This document shows positions 1-9,709 of a stretch of DNA of 64,000 nucleotides, one piece after another. Both the position numbers and the translations under genes were made by a program. This DNA is from Boesenbergia rotunda (Eukaryota > Streptophyta > Magnoliopsida > Zingiberales > Zingiberaceae): NCBI GenBank assembly GCA_024364735.1, contig JAGFNQ010004739.1, positions 1-64,000 of the forward strand. Direction: 5' to 3'. The notes under the pieces were generated by a model, which worked only from the letters and a program-made list of their open reading frames with translations, ran no database searches and had not been told where the DNA came from. Position 1 is the first letter of the stretch; the number at the start of each line of letters is the position of its first letter.

Positions 1-1625
1 GGAAGGAAATCTGGCACCACCTTGAAGCAAGGAGGCCGGCGGCGTGCGTGAGCAAGGAAGAAGACCGGCGGGTTGAAGTTAAAGGAAGAGGGAGAGTTCT
101 TCTTCTTCCTATCCTATTTCTTCATCTTCCTTTCGATTCCTCACCTAGATACCTTGTGGCCGAATCTTCCTTGAGTTAGGAAGTGGTCAGCGGCACTCGG
201 TTGGAGAGGAAGGAGTGCCGGCAGCAACCCTAGTGTCTAGGGTTTGTTGGTGTGGGAAGAAGAAGGAAGGAATTGGAAGCCTTGGTGATCTCGGTTCTCG
301 GTAGATCGTCATCCACACGACGTCCGGGAATGGAGGTGTTGGATCAGGTTGGACCGGCTAGAGGGGGGTGAATAGACGGTAAAAAAAAATGAAAGTGGAG
401 GCACTCGTCTTTAAAAAAGAAACTTGGTCGCAACTGAGAACGTTGCTTCCAAGGTAGTGGTCGCTCAATAAAAATATCCTTGTGGTGGAGAAGCCTTAAA
501 AAATAGCACGCTAGACTTTTAGAGAGTTTACAAGAATGAATTAATTGAAAAGGTTGAAACTCTAAGCCAATTTATAGCCTAAGAGAATAAATCTGGATTG
601 TTGATTGTTGAGGAATATTCTCTTGGCCGTTGATCCATGGATGTAATCTGGATGGTTGATCTTGGATGGGATTAAACTACATCCATTGGATCTGATTCAT
701 GGATAAGGTTTTATCCTTTAAGATTTTATCATCTGCTTTAGACTTCGATGTTATCATCTTCAAGTAGAATCATCGGCAGCATCTTAATGTCATTAACTAT
801 TATCCCTACTGGTAACCATGGCAACATATGCTGCCGAGGTCTAGAGTTTGAGTCTTCTTAGCAATAATTAAATTTTCTTTTTTTTCGAGCACCTGGTTTG
901 ACATGGTCAAACTGACCAGTCTTTTTGTTCATCTTCTGGGTGATTTCCGGCCAATCGGAGTTAGGCTCACCCGAACCCAACTCCGGCCTTTCACCCCTCG
1001 AGCATGCTTCCTCCCGGTTTTCCATCCCTCGAGCGTCGCGTACGTCCTTCTCGATCCACCGGTGTACTCTTCCGCAGTTCTGCATCCCTCGGATTGTACC
1101 AAGCCCGTCGGCTCACTTCCCTGCACAATCATCTCGTCTGCTACGTCTTACGCTCGACTTCCTCCATACCTAAGCTCCTGCACACTTAGCAGAGGGATTA
1201 AACATACCAGGACCTAAGTTAAATTGGTTGATCACATCAAAATCAGCCAGGGGTACTTACAGGAGGGACATAAGGTAGAAGGCCGTGAGATAATCAGGAA
1301 GGTATAATCTCTTCCCAAGCTCCTTATGTTTTATTGTGCCTTGTTTATTTGCCTCGTCATTTCATGTGAGTTATTTAATTATTTTGATTGAGAATCATAC
1401 CCAATAATTAATTAACTAGACCCCGACCATAAACACAAAAGCCGGCGATCCACTCGTCGCCTTTTCCGCGGTCGTTCGGTAAGGAGAATTACAAGGCTCG
1501 ATCATTGTGATTGGTCGTTGGGAGACAGGTCTCCATTCGGATTAATTTTTAATCTGTAGACATGGAGAGGTCTCTCAAGGACGACCAAGTATTCGCTTAG
1601 GAAATCCGCCAAGCCATACCCAACA
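1..1625 (+). mobile_element. 3' portion of a family-X LTR, left end outside window
   Basis: The segments 1-336 and 1267-1625 are the reverse-complement relatives of 46280-46720, which is the 3' end of the solo LTR at 46280-58446. Shared blocks include the ends CGCCAAGC..TACCC (about 1606-1621) and GGGACATAAGGTAGAAG (about 1265-1281). The LTR ends in CA at 1625. Interruption by a separate solo LTR (337-1261) explains the gap between the two parts. No tRNA-iMet primer site follows 1625, so it is probably a solo LTR or a LTR whose internal region has been lost. The left end is outside the window, so no TSD can be tested. Confidence 0.7.
337..1261 (-). mobile_element. Solo LTR, same family as the LTRs at 44585 and 63444
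   Basis: The insertion starts TGTTGGATCAGG and ends GTACTTACA on the plus strand, flanked by the 5-bp target duplication ggagg (332-336 and 1262-1266). Its reverse complement begins TGTAAGTAC, follows the 44585-45519 LTR throughout (for example the GAAGTCGAG and GAGCCGACGGGCT blocks), and ends CCAACA. The reversed U5 pyrimidine box (gaggggggtgaatag) lies near 362-376. No internal region remains, so it is a product of LTR-LTR recombination. Length is 925 bp against 935 bp for the 44585 copy. Confidence 0.9.
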
Positions 1626-2094
1626 CTACGACCTTGAAATCTTGTTCCTAGTCTTCCTCCACCTTAGATCCATATCTAGGGCAAGAAAAGTACCTTCTTT
1701 GAGTCAACCTTGATCATTATACATCATGCAACGAATGGAGAGACGGTAACGAATTGTTTGCTTTATCTTTTCATTTAGACCATAATTCATGACTAACCCT
1801 CTATATTTTGCATGTTTTCCTTGTTGTTTCCTCTTGATTGGGTCATTGTTGGTACATGCATATTGTGGTTGCATTTTGGGCTAGGCAAATGAGAAGGGTT
1901 GGTGAGGGAACTTCCCAACAGCCTCCCATAGATCCTACGGCATCTCGGTTCCATTCCGAGGTCTGTCGGCGGAGATTTGAACATGCCGACTTTGTTTTGA
2001 TGAGTTATCAATATATCAATCAATCATATTTTCAGGAGATTATTCCTCATATCATAGAGATTATCACTCATTTTGGGTTAAAAAAGTTAGTATA
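1626..2094 (+). other. Unassigned segment with transposon-ORF-like remnant
   Basis: This stretch lies between the family-X LTR end and the first Athila LTR. A short open frame at 1838-2164 reads about 85 residues before running into the Athila LTR at 2095. The part from about 1893 on (pattern RF..EVCRRRFEH.. then ..IIPHIIEIITHFGL) recalls the N-terminal ORF seen in several plant retrotransposons (ATHILA ORF-1 or 'plant transposon protein' type). I cannot confirm this by eye. The ORF is open at its right end, so it looks like a gene cut by the Athila insertion rather than a complete small gene. Confidence 0.3.
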
Positions 2095-4421
2095 TGACAG
2101 GCCCAAATATATTAGATTAATTTGTCACGAAATGTATGGGCTCATCAAATTTAAATATCAATGAATAACTGGAAACCCTTTTACAATAAAAAATATGGAA
2201 ATGTAATATAGGGGCCACAGGTCGTATTTTTTTCTCGGGGATAGTTGTCTAGTTTGATTCAAACTTGTGTTTATGTATCGTTTTTGTTTTGGGTTTCGAA
2301 ATAAGTGATTGGGATTGGAATACAATCAAAATTGAAATTGCAATGGAGAAGTAAGAATCTTAAGCTAATGAACTAAGCAAGAAGTTGGCACTAAAGGGAA
2401 ATCTCAACTAATGGAAACTTAATGAAGCACTTATCAATTTTTTTTTCTTTTTAAAACTGATTTCTGATTTCAAACACTAAATGGAATGCTAAACAAGGAA
2501 GTAAAACAGTGATGAAGTTTTCGGAATTAATCAAGCTTACACAAATCAATGCACAAGAGACTTAGCAATCACGCAAGCAACAACTTCACTTAGCTAAAGT
2601 GTTGTTGGAAGCCAATCGCTACTACCCAAATTCAGATATTAGTAAGCGCAAGCTTATTGAATTCAAACACAATCACATGTCACAAAATCAAACCAAATCC
2701 TAATGCAATTGGTTCCACTTCACTTGGCATGCAAGAGCTGACTCTTTGTGCCAAAACTAACAACAATTCAAGGAATTAATATCTTTTCGACTAAGACTTC
2801 TAAATTAATGGATTCAATTGAGAAAAGGGGCTATGAGGGAAGAACTAAGCACTTCTAAAGAAAGAAACTTGAAAACCGAAAACATCAATTAAAGAAAACC
2901 AAAGGCTGAAATTTTCAGATTTGAAAGATTAACTACTCATCTAGTTTTCGCAATAGAGTAAAGGCTAAACTAACTAGTGCAAAACGAAGTTAAGCAACTA
3001 ATCTATGTACCAGGTAACTTAGCTAGCAATTCCTGAACAAAAACTAGTGAAAAGAGGATGAAATTTCTGCTACAACCCAAGCAACTTGGCACGCAGCTGA
3101 TTCACTTGGCACGCAGCAAATTAAACTAAAATAGACTGAAATTTGATCTAGTTAATCACTAAACAAGTTCATATATGACTCAACTTGCGGAATTAGAGCT
3201 AAACTACGGTTAAGAACATGAAAAATCATAAATTACAGTAACTACAGCTAAAATTCAGACAACACAGTGCAGAAATCAAAATTTACAGCTAAACTGAAAT
3301 TAAACTAAGAAATTCTACTCCTCGATTCCTTCCAGAGCTCAGATACTCTTTGGTTGTCAAGCAAAGGAGAGCCTCGGACCCGCAAGCTCAGCAAATCATG
3401 GGGAAAAATTCATCAGCGATTGAATACAGCTCAAACTGCCCATTTCTGAAATTTCCATGCGATTTCTTCATTGCAGCTGTGTCTGCGTGCGTGGGTGGAT
3501 GGATGACGATCCAAGCTACTCAGGGAACCCCTCTGGATAGCTTAGATTGAAGGTGGTAGAGCACAGCCGATCCGAAGAGTGTTAAATGGACAAAGCTGTA
3601 GAAACCTCTCACAACTCTGTTCTTGGGCAGATTTGATCCGGAAACAATACCGATTGCCTCCCCAATGATCTAGCATATGAGTTCTGCAAGAAGATCGAGT
3701 GGTCGCGCCAACGGATTGAAGAAAACTCAAAGCAAAATGAAGAACTCGACGAAGAAGGTGACTGTGGCGAAGAACTCTGAAGACGCTACGACTGCTGAAG
3801 GTAAGAAATTTTTGATTAAATACTTAAGCATGGACGGTCCAGATTGATCCACTTAAATCCAACGTCTGATCTTGCTCTGATTTGAGCCAAACTTTTATGA
3901 TGATGATCTGGGGTCAGGATCTGCCTTGTGGTAGCTCGGATCCTCCAGATATGCAACGGATGGTCCAGATCAACTCTATCTGTGATTGGACGCTCTAGAG
4001 CCCTCCAAGCTTGATCCAACGGTTGATTGAGCTCTGATTGTGATGAAACCTTTAGATCTTGATCAAGGTGCTTGATCAACCCTAGCCCTAGCTCGGATGG
4101 CTTCAGATCATCCCGGATGGCTCAGATCTAGCCGCTTTCGAATCGGACGACCCAGATTTAATCGTAATCTTGATAATCTGATCCGGGTCACTTCCGACTC
4201 GAGTTTGACCCAATATGCCCTAGATCCTTGAACCTTGATGCCTATAAAAAATAAATCAATAATTTAGTGGCCAAAATAATCCAAAAATTTGCATATTTGC
4301 ATTTAAGTCCAAAATAAAGGTAAGTTCTAAAACCTAGGGCAATTTCACAATTTTGGCAATAAAAACATGAGTCAAACATAGATTTTAGCAGCTCAAATAA
4401 TCAATAAAATAGTATTTATCA
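2095..4421 (-). repeat. Athila LTR 1 (3' LTR of copy A)
   Basis: On the plus strand it runs from TGACAGGCCC to AGTATTTATCA. It is nearly identical to the LTRs starting at 21328 and 32898. Immediately to its right, in reverse, is the polypurine tract that marks a 3' LTR. It contains no coding sequence. It shares its first 80 bases with LTR2 but not with LTR3, so LTR1 and LTR2 look like the original pair for copy A. Confidence 0.9.
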
Positions 4422-4438
4422 ACTCCCTCACACTTGAG
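4422..4438 (-). promoter_or_regulatory. 3' polypurine tract of Athila copy A
   Basis: The reverse complement reads CTCAAGTGTGAGGGAGT directly against the LTR end. The equivalent site in copy B (23465-23481) has an uninterrupted GGGGG run; copy A has one interruption. Confidence 0.75.
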
Positions 4439-6849
4439 CTTGAGCGTCTCGCGAAAACAGTAAATATGTATCCCCTAGATTTACTTAAGCATAATTAGAA
4501 GCAAATGAAAAGAAGTTACCTAAGGTTGTCAATTCTCATAAATCTAAGCTCTATGGATTACTATCCTGTCCTTAAATCAACAACTTAATCTTTTCATCCA
4601 TCATGAGTCATTGAGATGAATCTAACTCATAGCCTTTCAAGGAAAATTTTGGTGGTTCTCTCCTTAAGTTCTAACTTGATGAGGGAAGTGGAGCTCACTC
4701 AAACACACATGCTTCTTGCACTACCATAGGCTTGCTTATTCTCTACTCTCCACCATTAATCATGATTAGGATTCACATCTATAAAAACAATTGAAAAACA
4801 TAGAAAGGATAATAAATGGAATAAGAGCCAAGAAAAGGTGGAAAATGATAAAGTGGAAGACTTGAGTGCTTGAGGACATTTCTGGTGCTCTTGCTCTCCA
4901 TACAATCCTTGTAATGAGATAAGAAGTGTGGTAAAGTCAAACTATAGCGTTGTCCTTCAAGAATTTGAATAAAACCCCTTCCTTGGTCTAATGTGCCAAA
5001 TTGCCTTTTTGTGTGCCAACTTTGCTTTCTTTCCTCTTCTCTGTTCTGATTTTTTCTTTCTTTCTTTCTTCTTTTCTCTCTAATGAAATCAAAATATTGA
5101 TGGAACAAATCTTCAACGTGGATAAGATTATCTTCACTAGTATCATAATGCCAACAACTCCAATTTTTGTGCCATTTTGTTCTCTTTTTTTTTCAACTGT
5201 TTTCCTTCTCTTTTTGTTTCCTGCTTTTCATCTTCTAATGGAGCCTTTCAGATCTTGCAAAACTCTAATTTCTTCATATCAGTTGGCATCTAAAAATAGT
5301 TTAGCACTTAAAGAATTCCACTCAAAAATTTGCTCAACAAGTTCAATTTCAGCCTATTCACTTTCTATTCTGATCAGCCCTTGTTTCGAATTTTTCTTGC
5401 ATCTTCTTGCATCAGATTCTAGCATCCATTGGTTCTTCTTATACCTTGCAAACTTCTGCATTTTTCTGGTGGGCAATTAGCATCAAATTGAGATGAAAAG
5501 GTTGATCCCAGCTGTGTGCCATTCACTTTCTGCAAATTTTCTTTCTTTTTCTGTTCTTGCACTGAAAAATCCAATCAACTACATCTCTTTCGGCTTTGAT
5601 CAATAGTGTAGGTGCCTAACAATTTCAGATACATTCCTACACCTACTGCCTTGATTTATAGCTTCAAAAACTCAATTAGGTTGCAATTTAGTACAAACTG
5701 CCATTGGTTTTTCCATTGGTTTTCCTCCTTTCACAAATGAATTTCCAGCTTAAGTATCAACTTGATGCTCTCCAAAACTTCTTGGGCTTCGAGTGGCTTT
5801 GTTTTGAGTCCTTTTAAGCATCCTTTGCAGCAGCCCCATTAGTTCCAACTCAACTCCTTTGCACTTCAATTTCTGCACTGCACCAGCTCATACAATATAA
5901 CTTAACTGATTTTTCCAGCTTCTTATATCCTTTCGGCAGCTCAGAATTTTCTGCTTTAATGTGCCAATTCAGCATCCAAGGTGGCAGCTTTTCAAGTAGC
6001 TGATTTCTCCAACAATTAACATCAAGAGCACTTGCTTCCAATAGGAGTGGAGAAGTCAAAGGTTCCATTCGAAATTCAGATCAGCACATTGAAGTCAGCC
6101 CTTCTTCTTCACTGCATTTTCTTAACTGCCCACAGCAACTCTCCTTTTGCTTCAGTTCCAGATTTCTTTCAGCTCCAAAATTCTTATCAGACTTAGTTCC
6201 AATTCACACTGCCATAACCCTCAAATGAATTGCTATTCTCTACTTGAATCTACATTTAATTTGTTGTTGCCCTTCTTAAGTTCTGCATCCTTGATTCAAA
6301 GTTTCTGCATCCACTGCAAATTCTTTGCGATTCTCTGATCTTGCAAACAATTAACTTCAATAGGAGTTTGCATCGAATGGAAGGTGAAGAATTTGCAGCT
6401 CACTTGGCAATTCGGCACTGCATTACTGATTTCCTACAATAGTTCCAATTTTGTTTGAGATTGATACCATTGTGCCGAAATTGCTTCATGGAGACACAAC
6501 TTCAGTTATACACTCTCACTAATTTTTTCCGAATGCAGAGATTTCAGCAGCTTTGCATGGATTTTTCCAGCACCTTGCAGCTTCAATTCAGCTTGGCTCA
6601 TCTTCACCCGAATTCACTTTGCTGAAATTGGGTTCAAGTTAACACAGCTGCAAATCATTCCATTCCATTCCTAGATCAGTAGATTAGATTTCCACTCCAT
6701 TTTAAAACCTTGGCACAGATTCTAGCTTCAATTTGGTGGTTGCTTGTCACTTAGATCTTGGCACACAGTTTCGTTCCTTGTTTTTTTTTTCAGCTTCAAT
6801 TGCAGTTCAGTTTCAGCTTTTTCATCTCAGATTTTTCTCAGCTTTTGTT
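4422..6849 (-). other. Non-coding 3' region of Athila copy A, distal half
   Basis: Athila elements carry a long region between pol and the 3' LTR, where some lineages have an env-like ORF. No such ORF is visible here on the sense strand. The first 350 bases match 23465-23830 of copy B. The rest is pyrimidine-rich on the plus strand and low in complexity, with recurrent TTTCAGC, CAATTCAG and GTGCCAA words and repeated runs like TTTCTTTCTTTC. Short plus-strand frames in it are composition artefacts. Confidence 0.7.
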
Positions 6850-6963
6850 CATCCTGTTGGTGCAGGAAGCACCAGATCGAACCTTGTTTTGATATTGGCA
6901 AAGGATTCAAAGTTAAGGGTTATTTGTTGTCTAACAATGCTGCTTGAGAGTGCAGGAAACAAA

Positions 6964-7100
6964 GTCCTAACGAAGGGATGCTAGGCACCTGACGATGGGC
7001 TGTCAGGAAACCAAGTCCTGGCGAAGGGCTGCTGGGCAAAAACCAAGTCCTGGCGAAGGGCTGCTAGGCGAAAACCAAGACCTGGCGAAGGGCTGCCGGG
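6964..7100 (+). repeat. Hairpin array, 5 units (5' LTR)
   Basis: Five units, each a 6-bp stem around a GAAGG-type loop. Arms are CCTAAC/GCTAGG, CCTGAC/GTCAGG, CCTGGC/GCTGGG, CCTGGC/GCTAGG and CCTGGC/GCCGGG. Most departures from perfect pairing are G-U in the sense strand. The same array is at 12614-12750 in the 3' LTR. Confidence 0.8.
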
Positions 7101-7362
7101 CAAAAGTCCAACTGGAGGATCCGGTTGGCACCAGGTAAATTCTCCCGAGAGGAGTAGGTGAGGACGCGTTCCCCTCGAGGGAACATTAGGCGTCGGTTCG
7201 ACCTAGGGCTCCATTTTGGAGATCCAAAGTCAGAACCAAGACAGCTAAGGCTGTTTTAACTAACTTATTATTTGCTGTTTTGGACTAACCCTGGATGCAG
7301 GACCGAAGGACTGTGTTTCTGCAGCTCAGAGAGCCTCAAAGGAGTGAGGCCGTAGCTGAGTA

Positions 7363-7704
7363 GGGCGCCCCGGATGTGTCGGGCGCCCCAGAGTCAACCC
7401 AAAGTCAGCAGAGAGGTAAACGCCCCGACAGCAGCGCAATTGGGGGCGCCCCGCGTGTGTCGGGCGCCCCGCATGTCGGGCGCCCCGCGTGTCTCGGGCG
7501 CCCACTGTGCCACGCCACTGAAGGCTGCTGCAGCTCACTCTCGCGAAGCCCTGAAGATGACGCTTTGACCGGTCAACCGGGCGCCCCGCGCGCGTCGAGC
7601 GCCCCGGTCAAAGCTGATCCCGAAGATGAAGAGATCAGCCTTGACCAGAGGGCTCGCCAGATCAAGAGCCACGTGGGGGGCGCCCCGAGCATGTCGGGCG
7701 CCCC
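7363..7704 (+). repeat. GGGCGCCC palindrome array in U3
   Basis: About nine exact GGGCGCCC(C) sites occur, starting at 7363, 7381, 7444, 7462, 7478, 7496, 7579, 7678 and 7696, plus one degenerate copy near 7597. They are separated by short spacers such as GCATGTC or GCGTGTCTC. The array ends just before the TATA box, which places it in the promoter part of U3. The repeat is present in the 3' LTR at the corresponding offset. Confidence 0.9.
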
Positions 7705-7710
7705 CTGCCC

Positions 7711-7718
7711 TATATAAA
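7711..7718 (+). promoter_or_regulatory. TATA box of the 5' LTR
   Basis: TATATAAA follows the last GGGCGCCC palindrome and precedes a GGGCCTCGACC segment. The related LTR at 41350 has the same arrangement at 42301. Transcription and the R region should start roughly 30 bases downstream. Confidence 0.75.
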
Positions 7719-8122
7719 GAGGGCCTCGACCCTATTCTTGATCAACCAATTCCTTCGACAATTCTACGCTCTTCTGCTTCCACGACACGCTCCAGAAAGC
7801 TGCCAACTCAAGCCGACGACGTCCCGCTGCTCCAGAACTTCAATCTTCACCGGACGTCGGTAACAAGAGTTGTATTTAAGTTTACGAGAATATTTTTATT
7901 ATTATTTGTGTGTAAACTTTTGCGAACTTATAGAATTGCCCGCAGAAAACGATCAACGACCGTGGGCCTTGGAGTAGGAGTCGACCCAGGCTCCGAACCA
8001 AGTAAACCGGCTGTGTTTGCGTTGTTGTGTTCTCTTTTATTTCCGCTGCGCACCCGCTCTTTTTAAATCCGAACGAATTGCGACATTCACCCCCCCTCTC
8101 TCGCATTTCTCGATCCAACAAG

Positions 8123-8138
8123 TGGTATCAGAGCGGGG
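8123..8138 (+). promoter_or_regulatory. Primer-binding site (tRNA-iMet)
   Basis: TGGTATCAGAGCGGGG lies two bases after the LTR end. TGGTATCAGAGC is the usual plant Copia primer site, complementary to the 3' end of initiator methionine tRNA. Confidence 0.93.
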
Positions 8139-8548
8139 TTATTCAAAGTTGGTGCAACCACCACTTTGAAATTTTTTTTTCGCTTTATTTTTCAAATAAA
8201 TAATATCTGTGAGTGTATTTAAAATATCCTTACGCCTTTTTCAATTCTGAATTCTCATTTTCTCACCATAAGTCATAATTGATAAAATAATCAATTTGTG
8301 AAAACTTGTCGTAAAATTTTTTTTTATTATTTTAATATTTTTCCTCGAAATTCGTGCTATCTTAATTCGAGAAATTTTTTTTCCCTTACTTTTTCTTCAT
8401 TATCAACATTTTCTAAAAATTTTATTATTATTTTAAATATTTTCCCTCGAAATTCATGCAATATTTTTTGTTGCTCCCGCACTACTAATCCAAGACCAAG
8501 TCTTGGTACATCTCTTTTTTTTCATTATTGTGTGCAAGATTTAAACTA

Positions 8549-9709
8549 ATGGCCAATCAAGAATGGAATAGTACCCGTCCACCACTCTTCTCCGGCAAGA
8601 ACTTCAACTCTTGGAGAAGTCAAATGGAGTCGCTTCTAAAAGCCCACATGGACCTATGGCTAATCATCCAAACGGGATTTTCTTTTCCCGTAGAAGATGG
8701 AATGTCGATCGCTTGGGAGAAATTGGACGAACCAACTCTGAGGAAGATCGAGACTGATGCTAAGGCAACAGTAATCTTGCAATGTGGTCTAACCAACGAG
8801 CAACTCAAACTAGTAGGTCCATTCAGATGTGCTAGAGAAATCTGGGAAAAACTGATTAACCTTCATCAAGAGATCTCAGATGAAGAAGAAGATCAGGTAA
8901 ATTATCTTGCCTTTTCGGTCCAAGCACAAACAGCCGAGTCAGAGTCTGAACCTGAATCAAACGATGAACTGACAGAGATGGTAAGTAATTTTAAATGCTT
9001 TTCAAAATTAGAATTAAATAATCAAACAGATACTATAATGGTCGAGGAAGGTATAATTTCTATTGCAGGGAAATCTCCTAAACAACTACCAAAGAAGGAG
9101 CTTCAACAAGTATCCGAGTCCGACTCAGACACGGAATCAGAAGATGAATTTAGATCCGAGACAGCAACAATTAAGGGGGAGATTCCTAATAAGGAATCAA
9201 AAGGTAAAATTACAAATTTGAATTTTAAAAATCATATAATTTGTTACATATGCAGGGAGAGAGGGCACTACCAAACTAAGTGTCCTACTCGAAAGATTCA
9301 AACGATACCACTGACGGCGACAAAGGAACGAGCTCCAAAAGCACGAAAGAACAAGAATCGCATTCAATGCTTCAAGTGTCAGGAGTTTGGGCATTACAAA
9401 GAGGAATGCACAGATAAACGTTACAAAGATCCAGGGCAACCAACCAAAATGGGTAACTGTAATTTACATCCAAATCAACTCTTTACCTTGAATACTGATA
9501 GTTTAATTAATCACCCTTGGTCAAATTTAGATATGGATGCATGCTTAGATAACTTAATGAAATCATGTATATTAGCAAAGTCAAAATTCAAAATGTTAAG
9601 ACAAGAAAATGAGACTTTGAAAATTAAAATTGATATACAAGAAAAACTGATTAATAATTTTTCAAACTTAGAAAATCCAGAAATTTCTCCTCACTATGGC
9701 ATTATCTGA
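8549..9709 (+). CDS. Gag polyprotein of the gag-only element
   Basis: This is a 386-residue Gag. I chose the ATG at 8549 because the protein then starts MANQEWNSTRPPLFSG, the usual start of Copia Gag (DUF4219/UBN2 type); an in-frame ATG at 8528 adds seven residues. An aromatic-rich N-terminal domain (about 5-105, W22, W37, W56, W99) is followed by an acidic linker. Two zinc knuckles follow: C232-C245 (CYICRERGHYQTKC) and C274-C287 (CFKCQEFGHYKEEC). A leucine/lysine-rich segment at about 340-372 may form a coiled coil. The part that follows the 'LH' motif in the element at 44585 is missing here; the protein passes straight from residue 108 into an acidic stretch. It should coat element RNA in virus-like particles. 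Confidence 0.88.
   Translation: MANQEWNSTRPPLFSGKNFNSWRSQMESLLKAHMDLWLIIQTGFSFPVEDGMSIAWEKLDEPTLRKIETDAKATVILQCGLTNEQLKLVGPFRCAREIWEKLINLHQEISDEEEDQVNYLAFSVQAQTAESESEPESNDELTEMVSNFKCFSKLELNNQTDTIMVEEGIISIAGKSPKQLPKKELQQVSESDSDTESEDEFRSETATIKGEIPNKESKGKITNLNFKNHIICYICRERGHYQTKCPTRKIQTIPLTATKERAPKARKNKNRIQCFKCQEFGHYKEECTDKRYKDPGQPTKMGNCNLHPNQLFTLNTDSLINHPWSNLDMDACLDNLMKSCILAKSKFKMLRQENETLKIKIDIQEKLINNFSNLENPEISPHYGII

Larger units (their letters stand above)
6855..8120 (+). repeat. 5' LTR of the gag-only element
   Basis: The 1266-bp LTR starts TGTTGGTGCAGG and ends CGATCCAACA. Reading along it: a five-unit hairpin array (6964-7100), a conserved structured block (about 7138-7215) with CTCC/GGAG and GTTCCC/GGGAAC stems, a GGGCGCCC palindrome array (7363-7704), a TATA box (7711), and a pyrimidine box CACCCCCCCTCTCTC near the end. 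Short frames seen across it on both strands have no family resemblance and come from its GC-rich repeats. Confidence 0.93.

Noticed and set aside
1838..2164. A complete small host gene of 108 residues.
   Set aside because: The frame continues into the Athila LTR for its last 23 residues, so the end is an insertion artefact. It is listed only as a remnant.
5001..5480. A 159-residue plus-strand open frame rich in Phe, Ser and Leu that looks like a membrane protein.
   Set aside because: It is antisense to the Athila element in a pyrimidine-rich tract, which gives hydrophobic translations by composition alone. The matching part of copy B does not keep the frame.
4422..6849. An env-like gene in the Athila 3' region.
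   Set aside because: No sense-strand frame of useful length, and no signal peptide or membrane segment in the right orientation in either copy.
7326..8121. Several 60-146 residue open frames on both strands in the 5' LTR, repeated at 12975-13776.
   Set aside because: They lie in the GC-rich repeat array and U5 of an LTR, overlap each other on both strands, and translate to Gly/Ala/Pro/Arg repeats. No domain or start context supports them.
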